This document shows, piece by piece, positions 48,096-59,970 of a DNA stretch of 64,000 nt. This stretch comes from Microvelia longipes (taxonomy: Eukaryota > Arthropoda > Insecta > Hemiptera > Veliidae): assembly GCA_018340805.1 (NCBI GenBank), contig JACMZG010001914.1, forward strand, positions 855,056 to 919,055, given 5' to 3'. The translations under genes and the position numbers were made by a program. Position 1 is the first letter of the stretch. Each line of letters begins with the position of its first letter. Under the pieces are notes generated by a model. It was not told where the DNA came from and did no database searches. It saw only the letters and a list, made by a program, of their open reading frames with translations.

Positions 48096-48200
48096 ACGGA
48101 AGCAAGCAGCCTGCAATGAGTTTCAAAGAGTCAGCATATGAACAATACATTCATATGCTGACTCTTTGAAAGTAATTGTAGGCTATTTGCTTCTGTTACG
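48096..48200. ncRNA. Pre-miRNA-like hairpin or small MITE
   Basis: A 22-bp perfect apical stem (48121-48142 with 48150-48171) closes a 7-base loop (caataca). Below it, gcctgcaat pairs with attgtaggc and ggaagcaa with ttgcttct across small bulges, giving a ~100-nt hairpin. The 22-base arms and small bulges resemble an animal miRNA precursor, but a short palindromic MITE would look the same and no known miRNA seed is asserted. Confidence 0.4.
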
Positions 48201-49439
48201 CAATACGCGTGTAAAGTAAATATAAGCATTAGAGGAAATACAGAAAAATTAACACACACTCCAAAGTATTACTGGTCAAATCTCAAAGCTTGAACCAAAT
48301 AATTAACTATAATGTTGTTGAGTAAGATATTATAAATTCCAAAGGAACTTGGCACAGATTGATGACCCTCGCAGCAGTTTATTTCTCACGTTATAAGCCT
48401 TTAACCGATAGAGCCAAAATCTAATATCGTATTAATTATGATAATTCTGAAATTGTTAAAAAACAGCGTAGTTCAAAATTGAAATCGAATATGTAGAGTA
48501 TAAAGACGATGAAATTTACAAACTTATATTAGGCATTAAACTTTATATTTATAAAACATAAATTAAAATTCATCAGCAAAGTTCAGCACATCTTTCTTAA
48601 GATATAGTGTCATATTTTAATCTTTAATTTAATTTATATCTTTCTTAAAATATAGGGTCATATTTAAGTTAACAAAGATTTAATTATTTATTGCATGTTA
48701 ATTAGTTATAATTTTATTTAATTTTTGTACATTGCACAATTAATGTTCAATAAAATTTAAATTAAATTGGTTAATTTATAATTTGAAATTTCCCAAATTG
48801 GCGTATAAGTTCCTAACTTCCGCTAAATAAGTAATTACTCGTGTAAGAATAATTTAGACTGATAGCGGATTGTCTAGGTTGTAAGTCCCAGGCTACAGTT
48901 ACATAACGATATGTTCAGAGTAAAGTTTGGAAGTTTAAGTTTATAGAACGAGCTTTTAGTTGCACTTGCGAGTCTTCTAAATACTTCTCTGGTAAATCCA
49001 TTTAGGGCCCAAATATTTTTCTCGGCTACTAAACTGTAGGTTCATATAATTACCACTTCTACCTTTTAAACATAGTTATAAATATTTGTATTCTCTGTTG
49101 TATCGTCTTACTTTGCTATTAGGAACCAAGGAGGTATTGTTACTTCACTCGGAATTACTTATCTCACTACATTTGCGTGTTGGTAATACTCCACTATGCA
49201 ACTACCAGTAGCATCAGCTGAGGGCGCTGGTGACACAAACAAGTGGTGGCTAACTGAGGTTCTCGCCCTGGCCCTCCCCGAGATGAACGCTTACCGGTCA
49301 TTATTTAATGTTTGTTCTCCCATTGCCGTTGGCTTTAATTGTAAGGAATTTTGAATTAAAAGACTATCAAAAATAAATAGCCACGTAATGTATTACATGC
49401 GTTGGGAGTAAATGTTATATAAAAACTATATGCGGACCT
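48201..49439. other. AT-rich intergenic sequence with a GC-richer patch
   Basis: 49,190-49,330 is GC-richer (gagggcgctggtgac, ctggccctccccgagatg). It could be a retroelement LTR fragment, but paired ends were not found. Nothing else was recognised. Confidence 0.4.
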
Positions 49440-49470
49440 ACATAGGATTGATATAACACACTCCAAACAT

Positions 49471-49706
<236 letters not shown>

Positions 49707-51003
49707 GCAACCCAAATGATTAAAATTTGCTACATGCAAGTCAAAATGCCATCAGTATATTATACTTATTTAGTCTTTAGTATATTATTTATACACTATA
49801 TTACTTTTTTATACCATTTAGACCTCAGTATACTAGGCCAAATAGCCGAGGCCACGAAGTGGCCAGGCCAAAGTTAAATAGTTAATAATATCACTTTTTA
49901 ACTAGTAAATTACATAAGCCCTACTGTATTGGAAAAAGTTTGTTAGTTTATTATACCAATAAAGTTATCAGATACTGACGACTTCAGAAAAATAAATTCC
50001 TTTAAAACAAAATACTATAAATTAAAACTACACTGGAAGCAAGTGTTTAAATTTTCCACTGAATTTTTATTCTTTCTTGGCGATCTAAACATTTTATGAG
50101 TAATGTTAATATAAAGTTTAGCTCCGCTATAAAACAAAAACTGACAAACTGAATTGCCTCGACTTCCCTTAGCTGGATACAAACATCTAACTATGAGCTA
50201 GCATGCGATACGGACGTAAAATTGTATGCCATATAATGCTATTGGCCACCAGTTGAACTAACTGGAGAGGAATAAGACCGAGTTCCTTATCTGAATGAGT
50301 CTTGAAAATAAAAACATTATGTTAGCATTATCTCTTTGCAACATGTCGTCTTAGCACGGACATGTTGGAAAATTAAGTCGTTTGAAAAAAATGCACGATT
50401 CTGCAAATTGGAAATTAATTCCTTTTACCCTTCCTACCAAAATATTTAATAGGATTAAATATTGTTGTTATATTGTGCAGAAGTATTGAGCCCTCACTAT
50501 TAATTGAACCTAAAAGTATATTAAGCAACTATTTCAAGTTCTTATATTTCAAGAAACTATCTTAAAGTTCTGTTTCTGTTAATTGGTACATAACTTTTAA
50601 CTAAATATCCTAATACTATAATATCTAAAATTCAGTAAAACTAATATACTAAAGATATACATCTTTAGTACATAGTATTCATCGTACAACAATATGTTTT
50701 ATGACACTTATTTTAATCATACTAAATCATTTTATGAAATTATACATTTAAATATTTGTCACTAATCGAAGTCAATTTGAAAACATAGAATATATATTCT
50801 TGTGTCCCATAGAGAGCGTTAATTGTAGTCTAGTTAATTATTCTTTCATACTCTAATTAATCTTGGACCAATTAGAAACGAAGTCAAAATGTTTCTTAAT
50901 TTGTCGTTATGCAACGAACCAAATTGAATGTTTCGAATATATCTTAATGTTGTCTTTAATTGGGAGGTCTGAGTGGGTCGAATCCCATCTAATTAATTAA
51001 CAT
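49707..51003. other. AT-rich intergenic sequence, no gene seen
   Basis: A small ggccacgaagtggcc hairpin lies at about 49,850-49,866. Otherwise nothing was recognised. Confidence 0.45.
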
Positions 51004-51630
51004 GTTCTAACTTGTAGAAGGACACGTTATGGCTTTTAGAAGATTAATAGGCTCTCGGCACGCTCTGCCACCAAGGGCACGTTATAGCTAGTAGAAATAA
51101 TAGGTACTCGAGCAGCTCTGCCACCAAAGGCACGTTATGACTTGTAGAAATAAATAGGTACTCGGAACGCTCTGCCATCAAGGGCACGTTAAGCTTGTAG
51201 AAGACAGGGCACTCGGGACGCTCTGCCATCAAGGGCACGTTATAGCTTGTAGAAGACAAAGGGGCACTCGGGACGCTCTGCCATCAAGAGCACGTTATAG
51301 CTTGTAGAAGACAAAGGGGCACTCGGGATGCTCTGCCATCAAGAGCACGTTATAGCTTGTAGAAGACAAAGGGGCACTCGGGATGCTCTGCCATCAAGGG
51401 CACGTTATAGCTTGTAGAAGACAAAGGGGCACTCGGGATGCTCTGCCATCAAGGGCACGTTATGACTTGTAGAAATAAATAGGTACTCGGAACGCTCTGC
51501 CATCAAGGGCGCGTTATAGCTTGTAGAAGATCAAGGGCACATTGAACGCTTGCCATCAAGGGCACGTTATAGCTTGTAGAAAACAAAGGGGCACTCGGGA
51601 CGCTCTGCCATCAAAGGCACGTTATAGCAG
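51004..51630. repeat. ~58-bp tandem satellite, about 11 copies
   Basis: The unit carries gggcacgttatagcttgtag, a variable spacer (agacaaaggggcactcggg) and cgctctgccatcaa. Units vary in length because the middle is either caaaggggcactc or taggtactc. The minus-strand 71-codon frame (51044-51259) simply reads through the repeat. Confidence 0.92.
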
Positions 51631-52782
51631 CATTATGTTAGCTCGTGGTTTCGTTGACCCCTATTCTATGCTTTCTCTATCCCAGGAATAACGAAGGTTT
51701 TCAGGCTCACAAGGTTTTGAATAACCTAAATATTTACAACGATCGAAGGGTTTCCGGTGTTACCATCCATACAACCCTTTCCATCACAATCTAATGTCGG
51801 ACGAATCGAGACTAAGAAATACTAGAGATTGCAAAGCTTTTAATTACTTAGAATGAGTTTAGTGAGTTCGAAGTAACTCCATATTCAGAGAACAAGCAAA
51901 GATATGAGGATAAATTGCGATTTCCCAGTATCCGATCTCTCGGTTATGACAGCTTTAACTAAAGCTTTTTATACTGCTAATCAGATTAAAAATATTAAAT
52001 CTTAAACTTATAGAATACATTGTAGCTTTTAACCCTTTATTAAATATTATATTTCATATAATAATAATGTAAAAAATACTGGTATAAGTGCGAAGCGCTG
52101 AAGGAAGTTCAAGTACCGAAGTTTTGTTGAGTCAGATTAATGTCATTTCTCAGAGAAAGAGTAAAAGAAGAATTTCGGCAAATACGTCAGATTAGGTGCG
52201 GAATTGACGTTTCCAGGATATTTACTAAATGAAATGAAGTCGAAAAAATCAAATACCACTGAGAGTGGGATTATAGCAGTCAGTGGCTTTATATAGTAAT
52301 TAAATTTTTCTTTGGGAAAGTAAATCAGCTTATATTTGGAACTTGTCAGTCAGCGGTGGAATTTTCTCTTATCATTAATAACTGTGTGAATATATTAAAT
52401 ATTTTAAAAAGTTATATTTAAATAGAAAAAGATATTAAGCCTGATACGTAAACATAATAAGTATTAGCTCCTACATCCCCCTCAGGATTTGAGAAAATAT
52501 TCCTCCTCTCTAGTCTACGAACTCACTGTGAAGCTGACTATATGATCTCAAACTTACCTATAAGATGAATTGTTGTTTGTAGCTGTTTCTAGCTTCCTAG
52601 CGAGTAAAAAACAAATAATTTATTTATTTTATGTACGAGTATGTTGTCCTAAGTATGCTGTCCTGACCTTATGAGCTAAAGAAACTTTGGAATTTACCAA
52701 AGAGAAATGATGTAATAAGATTGCTTGTTTACATAACAACTTTTGCGAACCAGGCCCGCAGTAAGATAAAAGCAAACGGACA

Positions 52783-52785
<3 letters not shown>
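51631..52785. other. AT-rich intergenic sequence, no gene seen
   Basis: Nothing recognised. Confidence 0.45.
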
Positions 52786-52787
<2 letters not shown>

Positions 52788-52876
<89 letters not shown>

Positions 52877-52880
52877 GTAG
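52788..52880. repeat. (AT)n then (TATG)n microsatellite
   Basis: About 75 bp of AT followed by tatgtatgtatgtatg. Confidence 0.96.
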
Positions 52881-53072
52881 TTTTTCTATATCTTTTTGCT
52901 AATTTAATTAATTTTATACTTTTATAATATTATGTGAATCTAGTCTTTTATTTAAGCTTTACGTAAGTCTTCATTTCTAGTCAATTTATGTTAGGTTTTT
53001 TGTATTATCTATTTTTGATACCTTGTTTGATATTTTCTATTTTTGATATATTGTTTGTACTATGTTTTAGTT

Positions 53073-53116
53073 TTGCCCTGAATGATGGCTACATTATAGT
53101 CGCCGAAACGTTTGGC
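53073..53116 (+). repeat. Hammerhead-like or PLE-type hairpin motif
   Basis: gccctgaatgatggc, a short spacer, and gccgaaacgtttggc. GCC and GGC close the outer stem, GGC/GCC the inner one, and GAAACGTT resembles the hammerhead GAAA strand with its GUH cleavage triplet. An extra base in the CUGANGA strand makes it degenerate. Confidence 0.4.
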
Positions 53117-53159
53117 TAAGTAATATATATTTTCTACCGAGACCGATTACCCGAGTTGA

Positions 53160-53188
53160 GTGAGGTGTATGAACTGTAATATATATAC

Positions 53189-53254
<66 letters not shown>

Positions 53255-53272
53255 GACACACACACACACACA
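53160..53272. repeat. (AT)n and (AC)n microsatellites
   Basis: AT run to about 53,250, then acacacacacacac to 53,272. Confidence 0.95.
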
Positions 53273-53275
53273 CCG

Positions 53276-54560
53276 CACACAGAACAACTTGATAAAAACT
53301 GAAAAATGTGAAATCCCAGTTCCAAATTTTGTAAGTAAACATGACTTTTCCTTCATATCTACGGGAAAATGATGAAAAGTCAAAAGTAGCATGTTACGCG
53401 GCCAAGAACTTGTTAAAGCTATTAAAACCCTGAAAACAACAAGATAATATTTATTTTAAAAAATCATGAAAGCTAGAGCGAGGGAAAACGCAGCGCTATC
53501 TGATAAACGGTGAAATAATTGAATTAGTTCAAATAACTATGTCTAGTTATTTTGTAAACAAGTAAGTCATAAAAAATTAATTACATTTTTAAGCTTCATT
53601 TTCAAAATGTTTTTATGTTAATTTAAGTTTGTCTTATTAACGCATTTTCGCTTATTTTAATTAACAGATGACCAATGATGTGAAAAAACCTCAAATTTAA
53701 ATTTATTGATACTATCGCAAATGATGTAGAATTTATGACTTTGTAGATGAACATGAATACGTGGATAATGCGATTATTGTCTGACATATTAAGTTAGGAT
53801 GGAAAATAATAAAATAAGTAAGGTTTATTTTTATTAGCTTTTTCCTCGTATCTTTGTTCTTTATGTTTCCTTAAGACATTAACTCTGGAAAATTCATTTT
53901 TCTTCACATATGAAAATATCTAGGAAAAGATAACTTTATTGATAACGTAACTTGTTGCTTTTTGAGAAGTTTTTTGTTTGTAAAGCTGGTTGGCAATATA
54001 TGTCGATTGTTAGGGAAAACAGCTGTCTATATTATGAACTCACAATATTGCTAAACACCACGCCAAGTAATTGCAAATAAGAAACTATTAAATAAATAAG
54101 TCTTAATTTATTTGCTACTCATGCTCAGAAAATATATATGTATATTGTTTATATTTTGGATATTAGAAATCTTTTAATATATTTTAAGGAACATGGTTTA
54201 TTTTTTACGCTATAGTTAAGGTTTTATGATGTAATTAATTAGTTTATGGGTCATAAATTTTTCATTTAATTTTACTTTTATAACTTGAGTTGACAATAAA
54301 TAATATGACCTAGCTGGTTATTAGGGGGCTGAATAAACTAAAACACTCCCATTACGGAGTTACTTACTTTTTTACTCCTCGCTTTGCTCGTCTTTAAAAT
54401 GCAACATAAAGTATAATACATGATCGGTACTTCAAGTAATGACTCATCCAAGTCCAAAATAATGCTTGGTTATCAACATGGCGGGGTAATCCCTGGATTA
54501 AGATATAGTTACGTCACTTTATGTTCGTTTCGGGCTGACGAGTAGGCTTTCGCAGCTATT
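53276..54560. other. AT-rich intergenic sequence, no gene seen
   Basis: Nothing recognised. Confidence 0.45.
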
Positions 54561-54567
54561 GTCATGG

Positions 54568-54725
54568 AGATTTAGGTCTTCCGGTAGAGATGAAGTATCC
54601 GATGTTTCGCTTCCACTGTGGGAGGCATCTTCAGGGATACAGGACATCATGGATGAAAACTCGATGCTCTACAAAACTGAACTGAACGTAGAATTTTTCT
54701 GGTCGCCACCGGAAGACCTAAATCT
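54568..54725 (-). repeat. 158-bp repeat with 18-bp inverted ends and hammerhead-like core
   Basis: Ends agatttaggtcttccggt (54568-54585) and its exact complement (54708-54725) enclose a core. Read on the minus strand (54640-54595), the core is TATCC, CTGAAGA, an imperfect stem, GCGAAACATC and GGATA. TATCC/GGATA and the CTGANGA...GAAAC strands match a type-I hammerhead layout with tiny stem III, but the cleavage triplet reads ATC. The plus-strand 62-codon frame here is not a gene. Confidence 0.55.
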
Positions 54726-56680
54726 TCGTGTTAGAGTGATAAGCTGAGTTACATTTTAAATTTCTATTCGATAAGTTGAATTCCTTATTTTTACAACCCT
54801 TTGGAGAAAAGCCTTAATGCAATTACATGATATATAAACAAGAACAAATACGATAATGTGCTACCAAAATGAATTAGGAGACTAAAAAAATAAAACTACT
54901 AGTGAAAATGTATACAAAACCGCGGACAGATAATTAGATGCGTCACATCATTCATTTACATAATTAAAATATACTAACTTTACAAAATAACCTTTCGTGG
55001 TATTTACTATTTTGCCGCATCTACTTTTGTTGTTAGCTATTATCTATCCTTATAAACTTTCAATAAATAAAACTTTTAATGTTTCATTGCACTGTATTAA
55101 TTGTACTAACTGTACTAATTTTAATTACTTAATTCAAAATCATGAAGATGTACAGACATATCATGGAATAAACCAAAATAATAAAGAATTTGCCTTTAAA
55201 GGAAAAAGAAGAAGAACACTATTTTTTAAATAATAACGTGAAACAGGACTAAACCACGACTTGTAGAAAGAAGTGTAGTTTGTTGTTTACATGTCAGGTC
55301 AGTGATCTCGCCCCTGGTATTATCTCTGAATAATATGGATTAACTTAAAAATAATAGATTATGAAACTTTAAGTTAGACTTGACTGCATAGACACGTTCT
55401 GAAAAGACTTTAATAACGTAGGGCCGGATCCCTTCGGTAGTTGGACCTCCTGCTAGTTGCATTATAGAAACAATGTAGGAAACAACCATCTATTTTGGTG
55501 TTTAGGTATAAGTTGTAGAGGTCAAGATTATGATGGTTTAGAGGGATCGTGAGGTTAGACGATGATTTCTGATAATAAGGAAATGGAGTTTCCACGCTAT
55601 CTTGTGTTTTCACCGTTGATAGATACTAATAGATACTATCGAAAAACTAAGACTGTTTGCTGGCATTTTTTGGAAGTCTTCCAATCACTCATTCGCTACT
55701 AGTTCACGGGTTTGATATTTTTAAAGCTTATATAATAAGGATGATAGACCTGTATCGTAAAATATATAATGACACGAAGGGTATTCTAATACCCGCACCA
55801 ACATTGATGTCATTCTGATGAAATAATGGTGAACGTAGTATGGGGAATGAAATGGGTTATTTGCGTCATCAAAATTGAGACAATGGAGACATGTGAGCTA
55901 TTTATAAAAAGAACTGAGGGTCTAAATTGGACAAAGTAATTTCAAGATGCTGGCATCAGCGCATAGTTTCAACCTAAAGGGGCCTGGTACATAGAGCCTG
56001 AAAAAGTTAGCATTCTTCCACGTATAAGCCATAAAAGAATCACTTCCCTTTAATGCCGAAGTATGTCTTTGTAAACCATCATATGAAATATAAAATTGAT
56101 ACAATGAAATCCGTAAGCCAAAATATTACTATAGTAATGTTTACTAGTTAAAAGATTTTAACTAATATGCAACGCTCGGATCTGCCAATTCATGTTCTTC
56201 TTATGTGGTAATGCTAAAAAGAGATATATCTAATGATGAGATCGACTAAGTCATATTCTTCTAAAGAACTGCTGTATTCTTCTGAAACTTATTCATCGCT
56301 AAATAAAAGGATCATTTCATAAATTCATCTTAATGAAATGTACGTGGTACTTCAAAAGATTTCTTTACTATAAGCCATTAATGCATTTAGTCATTAATGT
56401 CGGTTAAAGACGTCAAAAAATATTATATGCCGGACAGTACTACTATAAGGGTTGATTTTTGTGTTAAGTTTTAACTAACTAGCATAAACAAAGTGGGGGA
56501 TACGGTCCTCACATAATTCAAAAATCAAATTCATTTGTGCATCTGGAAAATATGTTTTCTATAACATCTCCATAACAGTGCAAATTCAACTAAAAAAAAT
56601 TGCAATTGAGTGCAAATTTAACTCGCAAAAAATGCGAGTTAAATTTGGCTCCCATGTAGTTCTATATAATATAACTATCA
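54726..56680. other. AT-rich intergenic sequence, no gene seen
   Basis: Short frames at 54997-55233, 55410-55613 and 55922-56104 have no recognised domain. Confidence 0.45.
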
Positions 56681-56681
56681 A

Positions 56682-56860
56682 ACGGATGTGTAACCGCTGG
56701 GATATAAAAAAACTACGTTTTTTAGACGTTTTTCACATAAATTAAGCGTTTTTAGGGACTTAGCTAAGTCCCAAGTGGTGAGGATGAGCATAGGAAATCC
56801 GATAAATTTATAAAAAGTGAGAAAAAGTGCTTAGGTACCATGTACCTGATGTTTTTACAC
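56682..56860 (+). repeat. Composite 5S-related repeat, copy f (distal remnant)
   Basis: ggatgtgtaaccgctggga corresponds to the end of the 5S-like segment. It is followed by tail words gtgaggatgagcataggaaatc and aggtaccatgtacctgatg, matching tails of copies b, c and e. Confidence 0.55.
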
Positions 56861-59625
56861 TAAATGTAGATTTACAGGCATTATAAAATTAATCCACAAA
56901 ATTTAGTTTAGATAAAGAAGAAGCCGATGGAGATAAAAAGATAGGTAAGGTAATTAGGTAAGATATAGGAAAGATATGAAAGCAGAGATGTAAAGGAAAA
57001 TGAAGAAGTCCACCAGGCAGAAGCTTCTTTACTGCTGGAGGGCTTCCTCTGTGTTTACTAATGATCTGAATCGAATCGGAGGTCGGGATATCTGTGGATG
57101 GATATAGAAAGAGATTGGGATACCGCAACGGTCATTAGGATATATCCGAGATATTGTTGCACCTGTAGAATAGCCAGTGACCTGACAGCTGTCTGTCTCT
57201 CGCTTCAGCTTCTTACATATCACTATAGTGGAATCACTTTCCCAGGAGAGTTCTAACAGTACGAGAATAAAATACATGGCAACGGATAACCTATGCAGAT
57301 CATCGTCATGTTAAGGCCGAAACAAAAAACTAGTTAAAAAAGTTTTTGGTGTCTATCCCTTATCCTTCTTCTATCTTATAAAGCTAATGTTGTAATATGT
57401 TAGAAGCAGAAAGATAAAAAAATATTAGGCTTTAGTTTATAAGCCTCGCGATTACTTTCTTAGATCGACTATGGCTGTGCTTTAATATTTCTTAAATTAT
57501 TTTGTAATGGATAATCTGCACATCCTACCAAATGGTTTTTAGCAAGAATCGTGGTTTTTAAATCAACTTGGCCAATAAAAAACACTATCAGGGTGGTTAA
57601 GGGAGTCAGGATATAAACGTCATAGAGAGCCTGTCTCAGTGCGCATTACTTCAGTTCACGACGGATTAAGTAAACGAGAATTATGCAATGTTCTTTGTTA
57701 AAGAAATTATTTCCATCGCAAAGGCAATCATCAGTCTCAAAGAAGATCATCATTCATTTATGTTCACTAAGAAGTGAAAAAGTCATGTTTAAAGATCCGT
57801 AGAAGAGGCAAAAAGAATTCATCTGTGTTATCAGCGAATAGAACCTGACTGCTCACAGCACTATTGAAGTATTTTTCTGATGCTAATTTAGAAATCAAGG
57901 AGAAGCAAGCCAACAATAAATTTGTTATTATAACTCATAATTAACTAATAATTTTACGATCAAGCAAATACTAACTATACAACCGTATTTAAAAGAAGAA
58001 AGGAAAGAATATTTAAATTAATACTTCTAGAAGCATTTTTCCAACTTTATAAAACTTATGTACCGTCAAATACTTAAAAAAATCTAAGCCAATTTAAAGT
58101 AGGACAACTCTAAAAGACTTCTTATCTAAAAATCTATAAAAGACCCAGTATTATCCCAGGATTACCCAGGAAAACATCCGTAAGATTGTGTACAAGCTAT
58201 TAGGATTATTGCGATACCTTAAAACACTTTTTAAAAAATATCAAAATAAGTTCAATTTTTCGAGGAGGAAGATTTGTATCAAGTTATCTAAGAAATAATA
58301 ACCACTCTGAAGTAACTCGATTAAATAATTTCATTATACTTTCACTTCTTAAAATAATAGAAATAAATTATAAACTAAATAATAACACACCTAAATAAAA
58401 TTAAAGTACTAAAAATAAAATCGGGTGCGCAGTACCTGGCAACTCTCCTCTCCACACTGCACTCCTTCTCAAAATATTAAAAACGCCCAATTAAAAATTT
58501 AGAGCAATTTTTGTCTCGCTAACACTGGAAAGAAGAAATTTTAGTGTTAAGGAATCACTACGACTCTGCTTCACTCTAGTTATCGGACAAAAACATGGAT
58601 ATACTAATCGTATTGTAACGAAACAAAGTATGCTCATTTATTATATAAAGAAATTCGCTCATGTCAAATTTCAATTTATTTCAGTTTCTACATTTTTTTT
58701 AAACACGAATATATGTCATTCGATAACAATGATAAGGCTAATAATAAAATGAAACTTGGTCAATTGCTTGCCTTGTATTTTTATTGTTCTTTTGTTTTAT
58801 TGTATCTCTTGTTTGTTTTTTCTACATTAAAGGTGCATTCAGAATACTGCGGTAGCGATGCGTCCGTCCGTTGCGGCGTAGCGGTCATTGCGATGCGGAA
58901 AATGGTGGTTCCACAATTGCCACGCTACGGTCACAAAAGCCGCTAACGCAGGGCACTCTTGTTCCGAATTTTGGAAACCAAAATATAATTTCCTATATAA
59001 TATATATAATAAATATATTCAAATGCTAATCACTGTATCATTTGTGCAGGTTTAGTCGGTTTGCGAAAAATTCCTACTACTACCAGGAAAACAGCTTGCT
59101 ACCGCAAACTGTTTAAGAACGTCCCATACGATTACATATTCGCGATTCAAAGTCCGTAGTAGCGCCACCGTCGCTGATAAGAAATTGATAACGAAAGGGT
59201 GATCGTTGTTAAAGTCCTTATGGGAGTTTTTTGGTTTTTCTTATTTGTGACGATTATTTCTTTAAATTTTTTATCAAAGTGCTTTAATTTAATTAGTTTT
59301 AGGACGTATGAACTCAGTCGAATCACTATTTCGTTGAAAAATAGGGTTTTAATAGGTTGTCACGAGTATTTAAATTAAGTGATAAGATGGAGCAAATGAA
59401 AATATAGTGTTTTATTTTAATATTGTTAATTAATGTTACTTTTAAATAATTTTAGTTTACACAAACACACAAAATTACCTTTTAATGGCATTAAATTGTT
59501 TAAATTAGTTGTAGAGACATTTTATTAGTTAAATAAGCATTTTAAAACATTTATCTCAATATCATGGCCAAGTATAAAAGGACCACACCAACTTGTAAGG
59601 TATTGGTTACGAAAATTTCAAGGTC
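56861..59625. other. Intergenic sequence with a tail fragment of the 5S family and a possible MITE
   Basis: 58,419-58,570 (minus) resembles the distal tail of composite copy e (cccgatttt at one end; aacgcccaattaaaaattta). 58,833-58,975 is GC-richer, with partly inverted words (actgcggtagcgatgcg and cgctaacgcagggca), possibly a decayed MITE. The weak frame at 57029-57277 is listed separately. Confidence 0.4.
57029..57277 (-). CDS. Unrecognised 82-codon frame, possible exon
   Basis: This minus-strand frame is less AT-biased than its surroundings and has a balanced amino-acid composition. It has a hydrophobic start (about residues 1-10, MYFILVLLEL) and three cysteines. A gtaaac follows an atta near residue 72 and could be a splice donor. 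I recognise no family. No promoter or partner exon was found. It may be a host exon, a retroelement remnant or chance. Confidence 0.15.
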   Translation of the reverse strand: MYFILVLLELSWESDSTIVICKKLKRETDSCQVTGYSTGATISRIYPNDRCGIPISFYIHPQISRPPIRFRSLVNTEEALQQ

Positions 59626-59627
59626 CT

Positions 59628-59970
59628 TATAGTGCAGTGGTGTTTGATTGGTGTCTACGGACCTCAGTGGTATTTCACTGGTGTCTACGCTAGTGCAGTG
59701 TATTTCACTGGTGTCTACGACCTCTAGTGCAGTGGTATTTCACTGGTGTCTACGGACCTCTAGTGCAGTGGTATTTCACTGGTGTCTACCTGTGGTATTT
59801 CACTGGTCTACGGACCTCTAGTGCAAGTGATTTGCTGGGGTGTATGGACCTCTAGTGCAGTGGTGTTTGACTGGTGTCTACGGACCTCTAGTGCACTGGT
59901 ATTTGACTGGTGTCAATGGAACTCTAGTGCTGTGGTATTTGCTGCTGTCAATAGACCTCTAGTAGTCCGT
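59628..59970. repeat. ~35-bp minisatellite, about 10 copies
   Basis: The unit approximates cctctagtgcagtggtattt plus cactggtgtctacgga. Copies lose short segments, so lengths vary. The 80-codon frame at 59782-60024 merely reads through it. Confidence 0.92.

Noticed and set aside
51004..51630. CRISPR array or coding repeat protein
   Set aside because: Spacers are themselves repeated; it is a tandem satellite. The minus-strand frame only reads through it.
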